A model generated the notes under the pieces. The model was not told the origin of the DNA. It saw only the letters and a program-made list of their open reading frames with translations, and searched no databases. Positions 1 to 7,591 of a stretch of 19,156 bases of DNA are shown in pieces (within the stretch, counting starts at the first letter, position 1; every line of letters starts with the position of its first letter). Position numbers and translations under genes: made by a program. The stretch lies in assembly GCA_002363635.1 (NCBI GenBank), contig DEWM01000019.1, positions 1 to 19,156 of the forward strand, written 5' to 3'. Source of the DNA: Caryophanales bacterium UBA3210. GTDB lineage: Bacteria > Bacillota_I > Bacilli_A > RFN20 > CAG-449.

Positions 1-344
1 GATTAGAAGATGTTAGATGTATTACCGCTCAAGAAATTGATGATAGTAATGAATATGATGGTATTTGGGCATGTGCATCTTTACTTCATGTTCCTTCAGT
101 AGAATTAAATGACGTATTTAAAAGATGCTATAAATCATTAAAGAAAAACGGAATAATGTATTGTTCATTTAAATATGGTGAATTTGAAGGAATCAGAAAA
201 GAAAGATTCTTTGTAGATTTAAATGAACAATCATTTAAGGAATATATTAAGGATACAGGATTTGTTATTAAAGAAATGTTAATAACTAAAGATGTTAGAC
301 CAGATAGAGAAGAATCTTGGTTGAATGTAATATTAGAAAAATAA
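1..344 (+). CDS. SAM-dependent methyltransferase, C-terminal part (5' end outside window)
   Basis: The reading frame is open from base 3 to the TAA at 342-344, so only the last 113 residues are visible; the start lies upstream of the window. The motif YDGIWACASLLHVP is typical of strand 4 of class I (Rossmann-fold) SAM-dependent methyltransferases. It is followed by a helix, then KKNGIMYCSFKYG, matching strand 5 and its turn, and a C-terminal beta strand (SWLNVILEK). The glycine-rich SAM-binding motif I would be in the missing part. The substrate cannot be told; small-molecule or TehB/UbiE-like methyltransferases have this profile. The ATG at 156 is internal and should not be used as the start. 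The helicase start codon follows 20 bases after the stop, so the two are probably co-transcribed. Confidence 0.75.
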   Translation, partial: LEDVRCITAQEIDDSNEYDGIWACASLLHVPSVELNDVFKRCYKSLKKNGIMYCSFKYGEFEGIRKERFFVDLNEQSFKEYIKDTGFVIKEMLITKDVRPDREESWLNVILEK

Positions 345-364
345 AAGTATTATTGGAGATAAAA

Positions 365-3202
365 ATGGATGTTTTAAATGAAAGTTATAACCCTAGACTA
401 TTAACAAATAATCCTAAAAAAGGAGAAAAAGTATTTGTTGATATTATAGATAATTTAAAAAAATGTGACTCATTTATTTTTTGCGTCGCATTTTTAAATA
501 TGGGCGGATATCAAATTCTCTTTAAAACATTAGATGAAATTTCTTCAAGAGGAATAAAAGGTAAAATTGTTGTTTCTGAATATCAAACTTTCACGGAACC
601 TAAAGCACTACGTCAACTAAAGAAATTTGATAATATTGAATTAAAAATAGTACCTGAAGATGTATTTAAAATGCATTCTAAAGGTTATATCTTTAAAAAA
701 GATGAAGAATATACAATAATTGTAGGCTCGTCAAATTTAACTCAAAATGCACTAGCAAGTAATAAAGAATGGAATGTTGTTTTAAATTCAAAAGAAAATG
801 CTGATTACGTTAATCAAATATTAGATGACTTTAATTATGTTTTTGATAATGCTGTTTCTTGTACTTATGAATATATTGATGAGTATGAAAGTAGATATAA
901 TTTAAAAAGGGCAGAAACTCCAAAAGAATCAACATCAATTTTTTCGTTAGAAATAAAACCTAACTCAATGCAAATTGAAGCTTTAGCAAATCTTAAATCA
1001 TTTAGAGATTGTGGTGAAAATAGTTCTTTAGTTATTTCTGCAACAGGAACAGGTAAAACAATCTTATCAGCATTAGATGTAAAACAATTTAATCCTAAAA
1101 AGTTTTTGTTTATTGTTCATAGAGAAAAGATTTTAAAAGATGCACTTAAAACATATAAAAGAGTTTTAGGAAAGGATATTGATTGTGCAATTTTTGGTGG
1201 AGCGCATAAAGAAGTTGCGCAATATACTTTTTCTATGATTCAAACTTTATCTAAAGATGATAATTTAGAAATGTTTGATAGAGATGAATTTGACTATATT
1301 GTTTTTGATGAAGTTCATAGGATTGGCAGTCCTACATATAAGAAAGTATTTAATTATTTTAAACCTAGGTTTGTCTTAGGTATGACTGCTACACCTGAAA
1401 GAACAGATGGCTTTAATATTTTTAGCTTGTTTAATTACAATATTGCTTGTGATATTAGATTACAGGATGCTTTAGGAGAGGATTTAATTTGCCCATTCCA
1501 TTATTATGCTTTAAGCGATTTTACAGTGGATAATAAAGAAATTACAGATAAATCACAAATTAATGATTTAACTGATGACGCTCGTGTTAATCATATAATT
1601 GATCAAATTCAAAAATATGGTTATTGTGGCGACAAAGCAAAAGGATTAGTTTTTGTATCTAGAGTAGAAGAAGCCAAACTAATGTCTAATAAATTCAATT
1701 TAAGAGGATTTAAGACAGTTGCAATTACTGGAGAAACTAACGAAAGTGATGTTGATGATTATATTCAAAGATTAGAATCAGATGATGACGATCATATTGA
1801 TTATATTTTTACTGTAGATAAATTTAATGAAGGTATTGATATTAGATCTATTAATCAGGTTATCTTCCTTCGTCCTACTGAAAGTGCAATTATATTTGTT
1901 CAACAATTGGGCCGTGGACTTAGAAAATATTTTGATAAAGAATATGTCGTAGTATTAGACTTTGTAGGTAATTATGATAGAAACTTCTTAATTCCAGTTG
2001 CTTTAACTGGTGATAAAACAGGAAATAAAGATAACTTAAGAAGATTCCTTCATGAAGGTAATAAAACTATCGTGGGTGCCTCTACTGTTGAATTTGAAAA
2101 AGTAGTAGAGCAAAGAATTCTTAATAATATTGATAGAACTAATTTTTCACAAGAAAAATTTATTAAGGATTCATATAAGAAACTTAAAAATAAATTAGGT
2201 AAAATACCTACCATTTTAGATTTTAAAAATTATGGTTCAATTGATCCTGTTGTTATATTTAAGAAATTTAAAAGCTATTACGATTTCTTAATATTAAATG
2301 AACCAGATTATTTGATTAGATTCAATGATTTAGAAACAAAATTTATTCGTGTTATATCTCAAAAGTATGTTAAAGGTCAAAGACCTCATGAATATGAATT
2401 AATTAATCAATTAATTAGTAAGACAAAGATTAGTTATGAAGAATTTAAAGAATATATGCTAACTAATTATCCTAATTATTCTTTTGGTGAGAATGAATGG
2501 AATAACCTATGTTCTCAGTTAACAAATAATTTCTTTGTTCCATCTGATAAAAAAGCATATGAAGGTGCTAATATTGCACTTCAAAAGGATGATGAATTAA
2601 TTGTTAATGAATCTTTTTCTTTTGCACTTCAATCAAACTTATTTGAGACAACTATTAGAAATTTATTAGAGTTAAATAGAATTAATTATAATGATTATTA
2701 TTTAGATAACTATAATAAGAGCTCATTAGTATTATATAGCAAATATTCTTATGAAGATTTATGTAGAGTAACTAATTGGGTATCTAATGAGCAGGCAACT
2801 ATTTTTGGTTATAAATTTAATAAGTTATTAAATATAGTTCCAATTATGGTTAACTATGATAAGAAATCAGAAATAATCGATAGAATTAAATATGATGATG
2901 AATTCATAAATAATCATACTTTTAGATGGTATTCTAGATTTGGTAAAAACGGTTCTCCTAGTGATGTTAATCCAATTGTTAATTCTAAAAATACTAATAC
3001 TAAAGTTATGTTGTTTGTTAGAAAAAACAAAGAAGATAGAGGCACAACAAAAGAATTCTATTTCTTAGGCTATGTTAAACCTATTAGTAATAAAACTATT
3101 TATAGAGATTTAACAAGTGACTATGTTGAAGAAATTATCTTTTCTTTAGATAATCCAGTAAGAGAAGATATCTATGATTATATAACAGGAGAAAATGACT
3201 AA
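365..3202 (+). CDS. PLD-like / DEAD-DEAH helicase / DUF3427 protein
   Basis: A superfamily 2 helicase of about 945 residues. The N-terminal phospholipase D-like domain (about 20-165) holds an HxK motif in MHSKGYIF (104-110) followed by GSSNLT (121-126). The helicase core has Walker A SATGTGKT (225-232), DEVH (315-318), TATPER (341-346), DKFNEGIDI (485-493) and QQLGRGLR (513-520, arginine-finger motif VI). The remaining 400 residues match the DUF3427 region that follows this architecture in other bacteria. The start is set at the ATG at 365, six bases after GGAG (355-358); an upstream in-frame TTG at 317 lies inside the methyltransferase gene with no binding site. The family is ATP-dependent, probably acts on nucleic acid and is often found in accessory regions; its exact role is unsettled (repair or defence). 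Only one HxK half-site is visible, so nuclease activity would need a dimer or may be absent. The stop overlaps the NUDIX start as TAATG. Confidence 0.9.
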   Translation: MDVLNESYNPRLLTNNPKKGEKVFVDIIDNLKKCDSFIFCVAFLNMGGYQILFKTLDEISSRGIKGKIVVSEYQTFTEPKALRQLKKFDNIELKIVPEDVFKMHSKGYIFKKDEEYTIIVGSSNLTQNALASNKEWNVVLNSKENADYVNQILDDFNYVFDNAVSCTYEYIDEYESRYNLKRAETPKESTSIFSLEIKPNSMQIEALANLKSFRDCGENSSLVISATGTGKTILSALDVKQFNPKKFLFIVHREKILKDALKTYKRVLGKDIDCAIFGGAHKEVAQYTFSMIQTLSKDDNLEMFDRDEFDYIVFDEVHRIGSPTYKKVFNYFKPRFVLGMTATPERTDGFNIFSLFNYNIACDIRLQDALGEDLICPFHYYALSDFTVDNKEITDKSQINDLTDDARVNHIIDQIQKYGYCGDKAKGLVFVSRVEEAKLMSNKFNLRGFKTVAITGETNESDVDDYIQRLESDDDDHIDYIFTVDKFNEGIDIRSINQVIFLRPTESAIIFVQQLGRGLRKYFDKEYVVVLDFVGNYDRNFLIPVALTGDKTGNKDNLRRFLHEGNKTIVGASTVEFEKVVEQRILNNIDRTNFSQEKFIKDSYKKLKNKLGKIPTILDFKNYGSIDPVVIFKKFKSYYDFLILNEPDYLIRFNDLETKFIRVISQKYVKGQRPHEYELINQLISKTKISYEEFKEYMLTNYPNYSFGENEWNNLCSQLTNNFFVPSDKKAYEGANIALQKDDELIVNESFSFALQSNLFETTIRNLLELNRINYNDYYLDNYNKSSLVLYSKYSYEDLCRVTNWVSNEQATIFGYKFNKLLNIVPIMVNYDKKSEIIDRIKYDDEFINNHTFRWYSRFGKNGSPSDVNPIVNSKNTNTKVMLFVRKNKEDRGTTKEFYFLGYVKPISNKTIYRDLTSDYVEEIIFSLDNPVREDIYDYITGEND

Positions 3203-3597
3203 TGAAACATGTAGAAGTAGTATGTGCAGTTATTAAAAATGATAAGGATGAAATCTTCTGCTGCAAAAGAGGACCTGGAAGATCATTAGAAGGTTACTTT
3301 GAATTTCCTGGTGGTAAAGTTGAACCTAATGAAACACATGAACGAACAATAATTAGAGAAATAAAAGAAGAATTATTATCTGATATAGAACCTATTAGAT
3401 ATATAGGTGTATCTAATTATGATTATAATGATTTAGATAAACCATTCTCTATTACAATGTATGCATATGAATGTAAATTAATTCAAGGAGAATTAAGATT
3501 AACTGAACATACAGAAAAGAAATGGGTAAAGAAAGAAAATATCAATGCATTGGAATTTGCACCTGCAGATAGACCGATTGTTGAAATGATTAAATAA
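3202..3597 (+). CDS. NUDIX hydrolase, MutT/8-oxo-dGTP diphosphatase-like
   Basis: A 131-residue single-domain NUDIX protein. The Nudix box starts at G38, with E44 six residues later, then R52-E53 and E56-E57, which bind the metal and catalyse pyrophosphate hydrolysis. The small residue normally following EE (glycine in the consensus) is leucine, as in some CTP/dNTP pyrophosphohydrolases, so the substrate is not certain. The N-terminal strand VEVVCAVIKND and the CCKRGPG segment fit the MutT/NudG branch, which cleans oxidised or modified nucleotides. The ATG at 3202 overlaps the helicase stop by one base, with AGGAG at 3187-3191. Translational coupling to the helicase is therefore likely, and a joint function is plausible but inferred. 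Confidence 0.88.
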   Translation: MKHVEVVCAVIKNDKDEIFCCKRGPGRSLEGYFEFPGGKVEPNETHERTIIREIKEELLSDIEPIRYIGVSNYDYNDLDKPFSITMYAYECKLIQGELRLTEHTEKKWVKKENINALEFAPADRPIVEMIK

Positions 3598-3616
3598 AGT
3601 TATAGAGGGGAGAATT

Positions 3617-4000
3617 ATGGGGAGAATGTTTGCAGTAATTGATACAGAAACCACATGGAATAATGAAGTTATGTCAATTGGAATAATAATCGCTGATTAC
3701 GATACATTTGATATAAAAGAAAAGGTATATTATGTTATTGATCCAATATATAAAAATGGTGGTATGTATTCTGATGTACTTGAGGATACAAGAGGAGTAA
3801 AGATAGATATATTAAAAAGAAGAGATGCAATCTCTAATATTAAATCAGTTTTAGATTATTATGGTGTTAAGTATATCTTTGCATATAATGCTATCTTTGA
3901 TTATCATCATTTACTTGAATTAAAGTCTTATAATTGGATTGATATAATGCGAATTGCTGCTTATAGACAACACAATAGAAAACTTCCTATGTTATATTGA
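3617..4000 (+). pseudogene. DEDD-type 3'-5' exonuclease-like protein, C-terminally truncated
   Basis: The 127 residues begin with the Exo I motif FAVIDTETTW (D9, E11) and contain the Exo II-like motif FAYNAIFDYHHL (D95), both typical of DnaQ/RNase T-like DEDD exonucleases. The third motif (YDAxxD-type), which carries the last catalytic aspartate, is missing. Relatives I recall are roughly 170-200 residues long, so about one third is gone. Translation stops at a TGA at 3998-4000, the only TGA stop of any recognisable gene here. A one-base shift (from 3993) opens a frame beginning YIDSNIPLEV. The likely start is the ATG at 3617 with GAGGGGAG at 3605-3612; a second ATG at 3626 fits the usual family N-terminus (MFAVIDTET) but is spaced less well. 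The product would probably be inactive. It follows the NUDIX gene by 19 bases in the same operon. Confidence 0.65.
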
Positions 4001-4330
4001 TTCTAATATTCCTCTTGAAGTTACTCAAGTTTATAATAAGATAAAAAAGCAAAAAATGAAGAATCTAAAGAATATGAAAAAATACTGTGTCCTGATTGTA
4101 AAACTGGGAGATTAGTATTGAGAACTAACGAAGAGAATAATAATAAATTCTTTGGTTGTTCTAATTATCCTTATTGTAAATATACAATAAATGATGTAAG
4201 AGCAGTAAATAGAAATCGTAGATGCAAAATATGCGGAGATTTCTTAGTATTTAGAAAAGGACCTTGGGGTGCATTCTACGGATGCCATAATTATCCTAGA
4301 TGTAATTATAAAGAAGAATACACTAAATAA
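3993..4330 (+). pseudogene. Topoisomerase-type C4 zinc-ribbon tail, frameshifted remnant
   Basis: Two C4 zinc-ribbon units are readable: CPDC followed by CSNYPYC, then CKIC followed by CHNYPRC. These match the zf-C4_Topoisom domain found at the end of topoisomerase I and of some UvrD/Rep-type helicases. The intact frame runs back only to a TAA at 4037-4039, and the first available start is a TTG at 4118 with no clear binding site and after the first CPDC pair. A second frame, 3993 to about 4055 (YIDSNIPLEVTQVYNKIKK), joins it if one A is restored in the A6 run at 4051-4056. I read this as the broken 3' end of a larger gene, perhaps a helicase, fused by deletion to the exonuclease remnant. A short free-standing zinc-ribbon protein from the TTG is less likely. 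Confidence 0.55.
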
Positions 4331-4345
4331 AAAATAAACAATTAT

Positions 4346-4380
4346 TCCTATAGTAGCAAAAGCTATTATAGGATTTTTTT
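4346..4380 (+). terminator. Rho-independent terminator after the helicase operon
   Basis: A 12-base stem (4346-4357 TCCTATAGTAGC with 4362-4373 GCTATTATAGGA, one G-U pair), an AAAA loop and a run of seven T (4374-4380). It lies 15 bases past the zinc-ribbon stop and closes the first transcription unit. Confidence 0.85.
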
Positions 4381-4444
4381 AGAAACATCATTGTTTTTGA
4401 TTAAAATGATTATTTGTTTTCTTCATGAAAAAATAATATCATAG

Positions 4445-4477
4445 AAAATAGCAAGTATGAATTACTTGCTCTATTTT
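4445..4477 (+). promoter_or_regulatory. Leader hairpin just upstream of the kinase-like gene
   Basis: AGCAAGTA (4450-4457) pairs with TACTTGCT (4463-4470) around a TGAAT loop. The stem extends by AAAAT (4445-4449) pairing with ATTTT (4473-4477) across a two-base bulge. The 3' side reads ATTTTATATTTATATAAA, too interrupted for a strong terminator. It sits 27 bases before the start codon, so it could be a weak terminator, an attenuator or an mRNA-stabilising 5' hairpin. No convincing promoter was seen between the upstream terminator (ending 4380) and this hairpin. Confidence 0.5.
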
Positions 4478-4504
4478 ATATTTATATAAAATATGGAGTC
4501 CGTT

Positions 4505-5308
4505 ATGAAAGTAAATGATAAAGATTATGAAGTTATTAAATTACTTGGTAGAGGTAAGGGTGGTTACTCTTATTTAGTAAAAGATAATAACAAATATTAT
4601 GTCTTAAAAAATATTCATCATGAGCTTTGTTCTTATTATCAATTTCAAGATAAAATTCATTCTGAACTTAATGATTATAACCACCTAAAAGAAATAGGAA
4701 TTAATATTCCTACTATGGTTGCCATTGATTACGAAAATGAACGTATCTTAAAAGAATATATAGATGGACCTAATTGTTATGAATTAGTTAATAAAGATTT
4801 AATGTCTCAAGAAATCTTAGAAAAAGTAGTAAGGATTTCACGCAAGGCTAAATATCATAATATTAATATAGATTATTTTCCTACTAACTTTGTTTTAAAA
4901 GATAATGAACTTTATTATATAGATTATGAATGTAATGAATATAAGGATGAATGGTCTTTTGAAAATTGGGGTAAAAAATATTGGAGTAAGACAAAAGATT
5001 TTGAAATTTATGAATTAACTCATAGAGAAGACGATTTTAATCAATATTTTAAATTAGTAAAAAAATGTGTTGATAGAGAAGATATGATGAATCTTTTAGA
5101 AATAAATTGCCCAAGTGATGAATATGATCATGAATCAGAGATGATTGCCTCAAGTATTTCTTCGTTTTCTTCTAAAGAAGAAATATGTACTATAGTTTAT
5201 GAAGTTTTTTCAAAAATGTTTGAAGGTCTTGTTAAAAAAAATAGATGTGATAAAGTAGGAGAAGATATATTTAATTCTCTTAATAAAGATAAGAAGATAA
5301 TAAATTAA
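4505..5308 (+). CDS. Protein-kinase-fold protein (small-molecule or Ser/Thr kinase-like)
   Basis: The 267-residue product keeps the key features of the eukaryotic-like kinase fold: a glycine loop LGRGKGG (14-20), a VLK lysine (K35), a hinge-like EYIDGPNCYEL (84-94), a catalytic segment NIDYFPTNF (D123 and N128, the DxxxxN spacing of Bud32, RIO and APH kinases) and a metal-binding aspartate in YIDYE (D140). The usual HxD histidine is replaced (N121-x-D123) and DFG becomes DYE. This looks more like RfaY-, RIO- or aminoglycoside-phosphotransferase-like enzymes than Hanks-type kinases. Residues 200-267 form an acidic, serine-rich helical extension I do not recognise. There is no membrane segment or PASTA domain. 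The start at 4505 is chosen because GGAG (4495-4498) is six bases upstream; the ATG at 4493 overlaps that binding site. The stop is 11 bases before the xth start. Confidence 0.7.
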   Translation: MKVNDKDYEVIKLLGRGKGGYSYLVKDNNKYYVLKNIHHELCSYYQFQDKIHSELNDYNHLKEIGINIPTMVAIDYENERILKEYIDGPNCYELVNKDLMSQEILEKVVRISRKAKYHNINIDYFPTNFVLKDNELYYIDYECNEYKDEWSFENWGKKYWSKTKDFEIYELTHREDDFNQYFKLVKKCVDREDMMNLLEINCPSDEYDHESEMIASSISSFSSKEEICTIVYEVFSKMFEGLVKKNRCDKVGEDIFNSLNKDKKIIN

Positions 5309-5319
5309 TGGAGGGACGT

Positions 5320-6075
5320 ATGAAAATTGTATCATTTAATATAAATGGCATTCGTGCGATTATGGAAAAAGATTTTGAAAAAGATTTTAATGAATTAGAT
5401 GCAGATATTTTTTCAGTAAATGAAACAAAATATTCTTCTTCTGATTTTCCTTTTATTCCTGAAGGTTATCATATGTATTTTACTAATTCAAAAGAAAGAA
5501 AAGGTTATTCAGGTGTAGCAGTTTGGACTAAGAAAGAACCTTTATCAGTTCATTATGGATTAAAAGATAATAAATATGATGAAGAAGGTAGAGTTATTAC
5601 ATGTGAATATGAAAACTTCTATTATGTAGCAGCTTATGTTCCAAATGCTGGAGATGAATTAAAGAGATTACCTTTTAGACTTGAATATGAAAAAGATTTA
5701 GTAGAATACCTAAATTCATTAAATGCTAAAAAGCCAGTTATTTATGCAGGTGATTTAAACGTTGCACATAATGAAATTGATTTAAAGAATCCTAAGACAA
5801 ATACAATGAATGCAGGATTTACAAAAGAAGAAAGAGAAGCCTTTACTAATTTATTAAGTAATGGTTATAAAGATACATTTAGAGAACTTTATCCAGATAC
5901 AGTTAAATATTCCTGGTGGAGTTATCGTTTCAAAGCAAGAGAAAAGAATGCAGGATGGAGAATTGACTACTTTGTAGTCAGTGATAGAATTATGCCTAAG
6001 GTTAAAGATTCTATTATCCATAATGAAATCTTTGGCTCTGACCATTGTCCTATTGAACTCGACATTGATTTATAG
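5320..6075 (+). CDS. xth: Exodeoxyribonuclease III (AP endonuclease)
   Basis: A 251-residue member of the ExoIII/APE1 family, full length. All signature residues are present: N7 in SFNINGIRA, E35 in NETKYSS, Y106 and N109 in YVPNAG, D145 and N147 in GDLNVAH, D216 in WRIDYFVVS, and the terminal S240-D241-H242. The enzyme cuts at abasic sites and trims 3' blocking groups in base excision repair, acting in the cytoplasm. It starts at the ATG at 5320, four bases after GGAGGG (5310-5315); an in-frame ATG at 5308 overlaps the kinase stop and would bury that site. It ends in TAG, 11 bases before the glycosyltransferase start. The three genes probably form one transcript, though repair and glycosyl transfer have no obvious shared purpose. 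Confidence 0.95.
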   Translation: MKIVSFNINGIRAIMEKDFEKDFNELDADIFSVNETKYSSSDFPFIPEGYHMYFTNSKERKGYSGVAVWTKKEPLSVHYGLKDNKYDEEGRVITCEYENFYYVAAYVPNAGDELKRLPFRLEYEKDLVEYLNSLNAKKPVIYAGDLNVAHNEIDLKNPKTNTMNAGFTKEEREAFTNLLSNGYKDTFRELYPDTVKYSWWSYRFKAREKNAGWRIDYFVVSDRIMPKVKDSIIHNEIFGSDHCPIELDIDL

Positions 6076-6086
6076 GAGATAAAAAA

Positions 6087-7139
6087 ATGAAAAAATTAAG
6101 AATTAATATGCTTTCAAGTGCAACAAGTGTTTCTGGACAGGGTGTTGGCTCTGCTTACATGGAACAAGTAGCGCTTGTAAAAGAAAACGAAGATTTATTT
6201 GAAGTCACTGAAAATAAACGCGGAGATAAATTTGATATTGTTCACGTTCATACAGTCGACCCTAAATATAGAATTAAGATGAATAAGAAACATATTAATG
6301 TTATCTATGTTCATTTTATTCCTACTACATTAGATGGTTCTATTAGACTCCCTAAATTAGCTTTCAAGATTTTTAAGAAATATGTCATTTCAACATATAA
6401 AAAGGCTGATGAAATTGTAGTAGTAAATCCTTGCTTTAAAAAACCTTTAATGGAACTTGGAATTGCTGAAGATAAGATTACTTATATTCCAAATTATGTT
6501 TCTAAAGAACAGTTCCATCCTTTAGAAAAAGATGAAATTGTTAAGATTAAAGAAAAATATGGAATCCCTCAAGATAAATTTGTCGTTATGGGATGTGGAC
6601 AAGTTCAAACTCGTAAAGGTGTTCTTGATTATATCGAAGTAGCCAAAAAGATGCCTGATGTTCAGTTTGTTTGGGCAGGAGGATTTTCTTTTGGAGCAAT
6701 TACTGATGGCTACGAAGAACTTAAAAAGATTATGGAGAACCCACCTATAAACGTTAAGTTCTTAGGCATTGTTCCTCGTGATCAAATGAATGATATTTTT
6801 AACGCATGTGACGTTCTATTTATGCCTTCTTTCAGTGAACTCTTCCCAATGAGTATTTTAGAAGCTGTTAATTCCTCTAAACCTGTAGTTTTAAGAGATT
6901 TAGAGTTATATGAAGATATCTTATTCAAAAAATATGAAAAAGGTACTAATGTTGATGAATGGGTAGAGATCTTTAGAAAATTAATTGAAGATAAAAAATA
7001 TTATTCTAAAGCTCAAAAGAATTCAAAATATATTTCTGAATTCTATTCAAAAGAAAATGTTAATAAGCTTTGGAGAGAATATTATCCTAGAGTTTATAAC
7101 AAATATATAAATAATTCTAAAAAGAAATTACAAAAATAA
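6087..7139 (+). CDS. GT4-family glycosyltransferase (LafB/CpoA-like candidate)
   Basis: The 350-residue product has the GT-B fold signature of family 4. An N-terminal acceptor domain begins INMLSSATSVSGQGVGSAY (6-24). The donor domain has a nucleotide-phosphate-binding GQVQTRKG (171-178) and the retaining E-x7-E motif, E251 to E259 (ELFPMSILE). There is no signal peptide or membrane segment, as expected for a cytoplasmic-face enzyme. The N-terminus resembles Bacillota enzymes that add a second sugar to glucosyl-diacylglycerol (CpoA/LafB type). That would pair it with the LafA-type enzyme at 11810, but the link comes from recalled similarity and is not certain. A binding site GGAGAT lies at 6075-6080. 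The gene ends 12 bases before a strong terminator. Confidence 0.8.
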   Translation: MKKLRINMLSSATSVSGQGVGSAYMEQVALVKENEDLFEVTENKRGDKFDIVHVHTVDPKYRIKMNKKHINVIYVHFIPTTLDGSIRLPKLAFKIFKKYVISTYKKADEIVVVNPCFKKPLMELGIAEDKITYIPNYVSKEQFHPLEKDEIVKIKEKYGIPQDKFVVMGCGQVQTRKGVLDYIEVAKKMPDVQFVWAGGFSFGAITDGYEELKKIMENPPINVKFLGIVPRDQMNDIFNACDVLFMPSFSELFPMSILEAVNSSKPVVLRDLELYEDILFKKYEKGTNVDEWVEIFRKLIEDKKYYSKAQKNSKYISEFYSKENVNKLWREYYPRVYNKYINNSKKKLQK

Positions 7140-7151
7140 GCACTGTTTAAT

Positions 7152-7192
7152 AAAAGGATAATCAATTTACATCTTATGTGATTATCCTTTTT
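7152..7192. terminator. Long-stem terminator after the glycosyltransferase
   Basis: A perfect 13-base stem, AAAAGGATAATCA (7152-7164) with TGATTATCCTTTT (7179-7191), a 14-base loop and a short T run. Because the stem is flanked by A and T runs on opposite sides, it could work in both directions; here it ends the kinase-xth-GT transcript and insulates the T-box unit. Confidence 0.85.
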
Positions 7193-7270
7193 AAATGCCT
7201 TAAAAATGTGAAATAGACGTAAACAATATAGGCTAAGAGAAATATTTTTGAATTTAATTTTTGAAAACAC

Positions 7271-7299
7271 TTGAACAATGTTTTAATTTAATCTAAGAT
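7271..7299 (+). promoter_or_regulatory. Probable sigma-A promoter for the T-box/met operon
   Basis: TTGAAC (7271-7276) and TAAGAT (7294-7299) are separated by 17 bases, each matching four of six consensus positions. Transcription would start near 7306, right before stem I of the riboswitch. An overlapping alternative (TTGAAA at 7261 with TAATTT at 7284) is weaker at the -10. Confidence 0.45.
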
Positions 7300-7305
7300 A
7301 CAACC

Positions 7306-7566
7306 ATAAACGAAGAAAAGAAAGAGTACGTAACCCTAGTTTCTTAGAGAGTTCTCACGTGGTGAAAGAGAATAAATGAAAGTTACCGAACATGGTCTTG
7401 GAGTTGTTTATCTGAAATGTAGGATAAATCGGGGATGGCCCGTTATAGCTGGAGGGATTGATAGATCCTAGTGAGGTTAGTATTGTGAGATACTAATAAA
7501 TTAAGGTGGTAACACGGTATATTTTGTATGTATCGTCCTTAGGCAGATGCTTAAGGACGTTTTTTA
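7306..7566 (+). promoter_or_regulatory. T-box riboswitch, methionine (AUG specifier)
   Basis: A full T-box leader that senses uncharged tRNA. Stem I carries the S-turn pair AGTA (7325-7328) and GAA (7388-7390). These flank the GTAAC (7330-7334)/GTTAC (7382-7386) helix and a distal AGAGAG ... GGTGAAAG element. The triplet after GAAC is ATG (7392-7394), the expected specifier position, which selects tRNA-Met. Stem II is TTTATC (7407-7412) with GATAAA (7423-7428), followed by a GC-rich CGGG/CCCG element. Stem III is TTAGTAT (7477-7483) with ATACTAA (7490-7496). The T-box AAGGTGGTAACACGG (7503-7517) has the UGGU bulge that pairs with ACCA, fitting a tRNA with discriminator A. The antiterminator (AAGG/CCTT and ACG/CGT) and the terminator share 7534-7540. 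Uncharged tRNA-Met should switch on metNIQ. Confidence 0.93.
7534..7565 (+). terminator. T-box-controlled terminator
   Basis: CGTCCTTAGG (7534-7543) pairs with CTTAAGGACG (7550-7559, one G-U pair), followed by six T (7560-7565). Its 5' arm is also the 3' arm of the antiterminator, the classic mutually exclusive switch. Confidence 0.9.
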
Positions 7567-7591
7567 TTTCTTAAGCAAGAAAGGAGTCATT

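Noticed and set aside
317..364. Upstream TTG start for the helicase (16 extra residues)
   Set aside because: It overlaps the methyltransferase end and has no binding site; the ATG at 365 has GGAG at good spacing.
3998..4000. TGA read as tryptophan to rescue the exonuclease
   Set aside because: A TAA follows two codons later, so reassigning TGA does not restore the gene.
7547..7591. Longer metN start at 7547
   Set aside because: That ATG lies inside the T-box terminator hairpin; AAGGAG and the ATG at 7592 give the normal MetN N-terminus.
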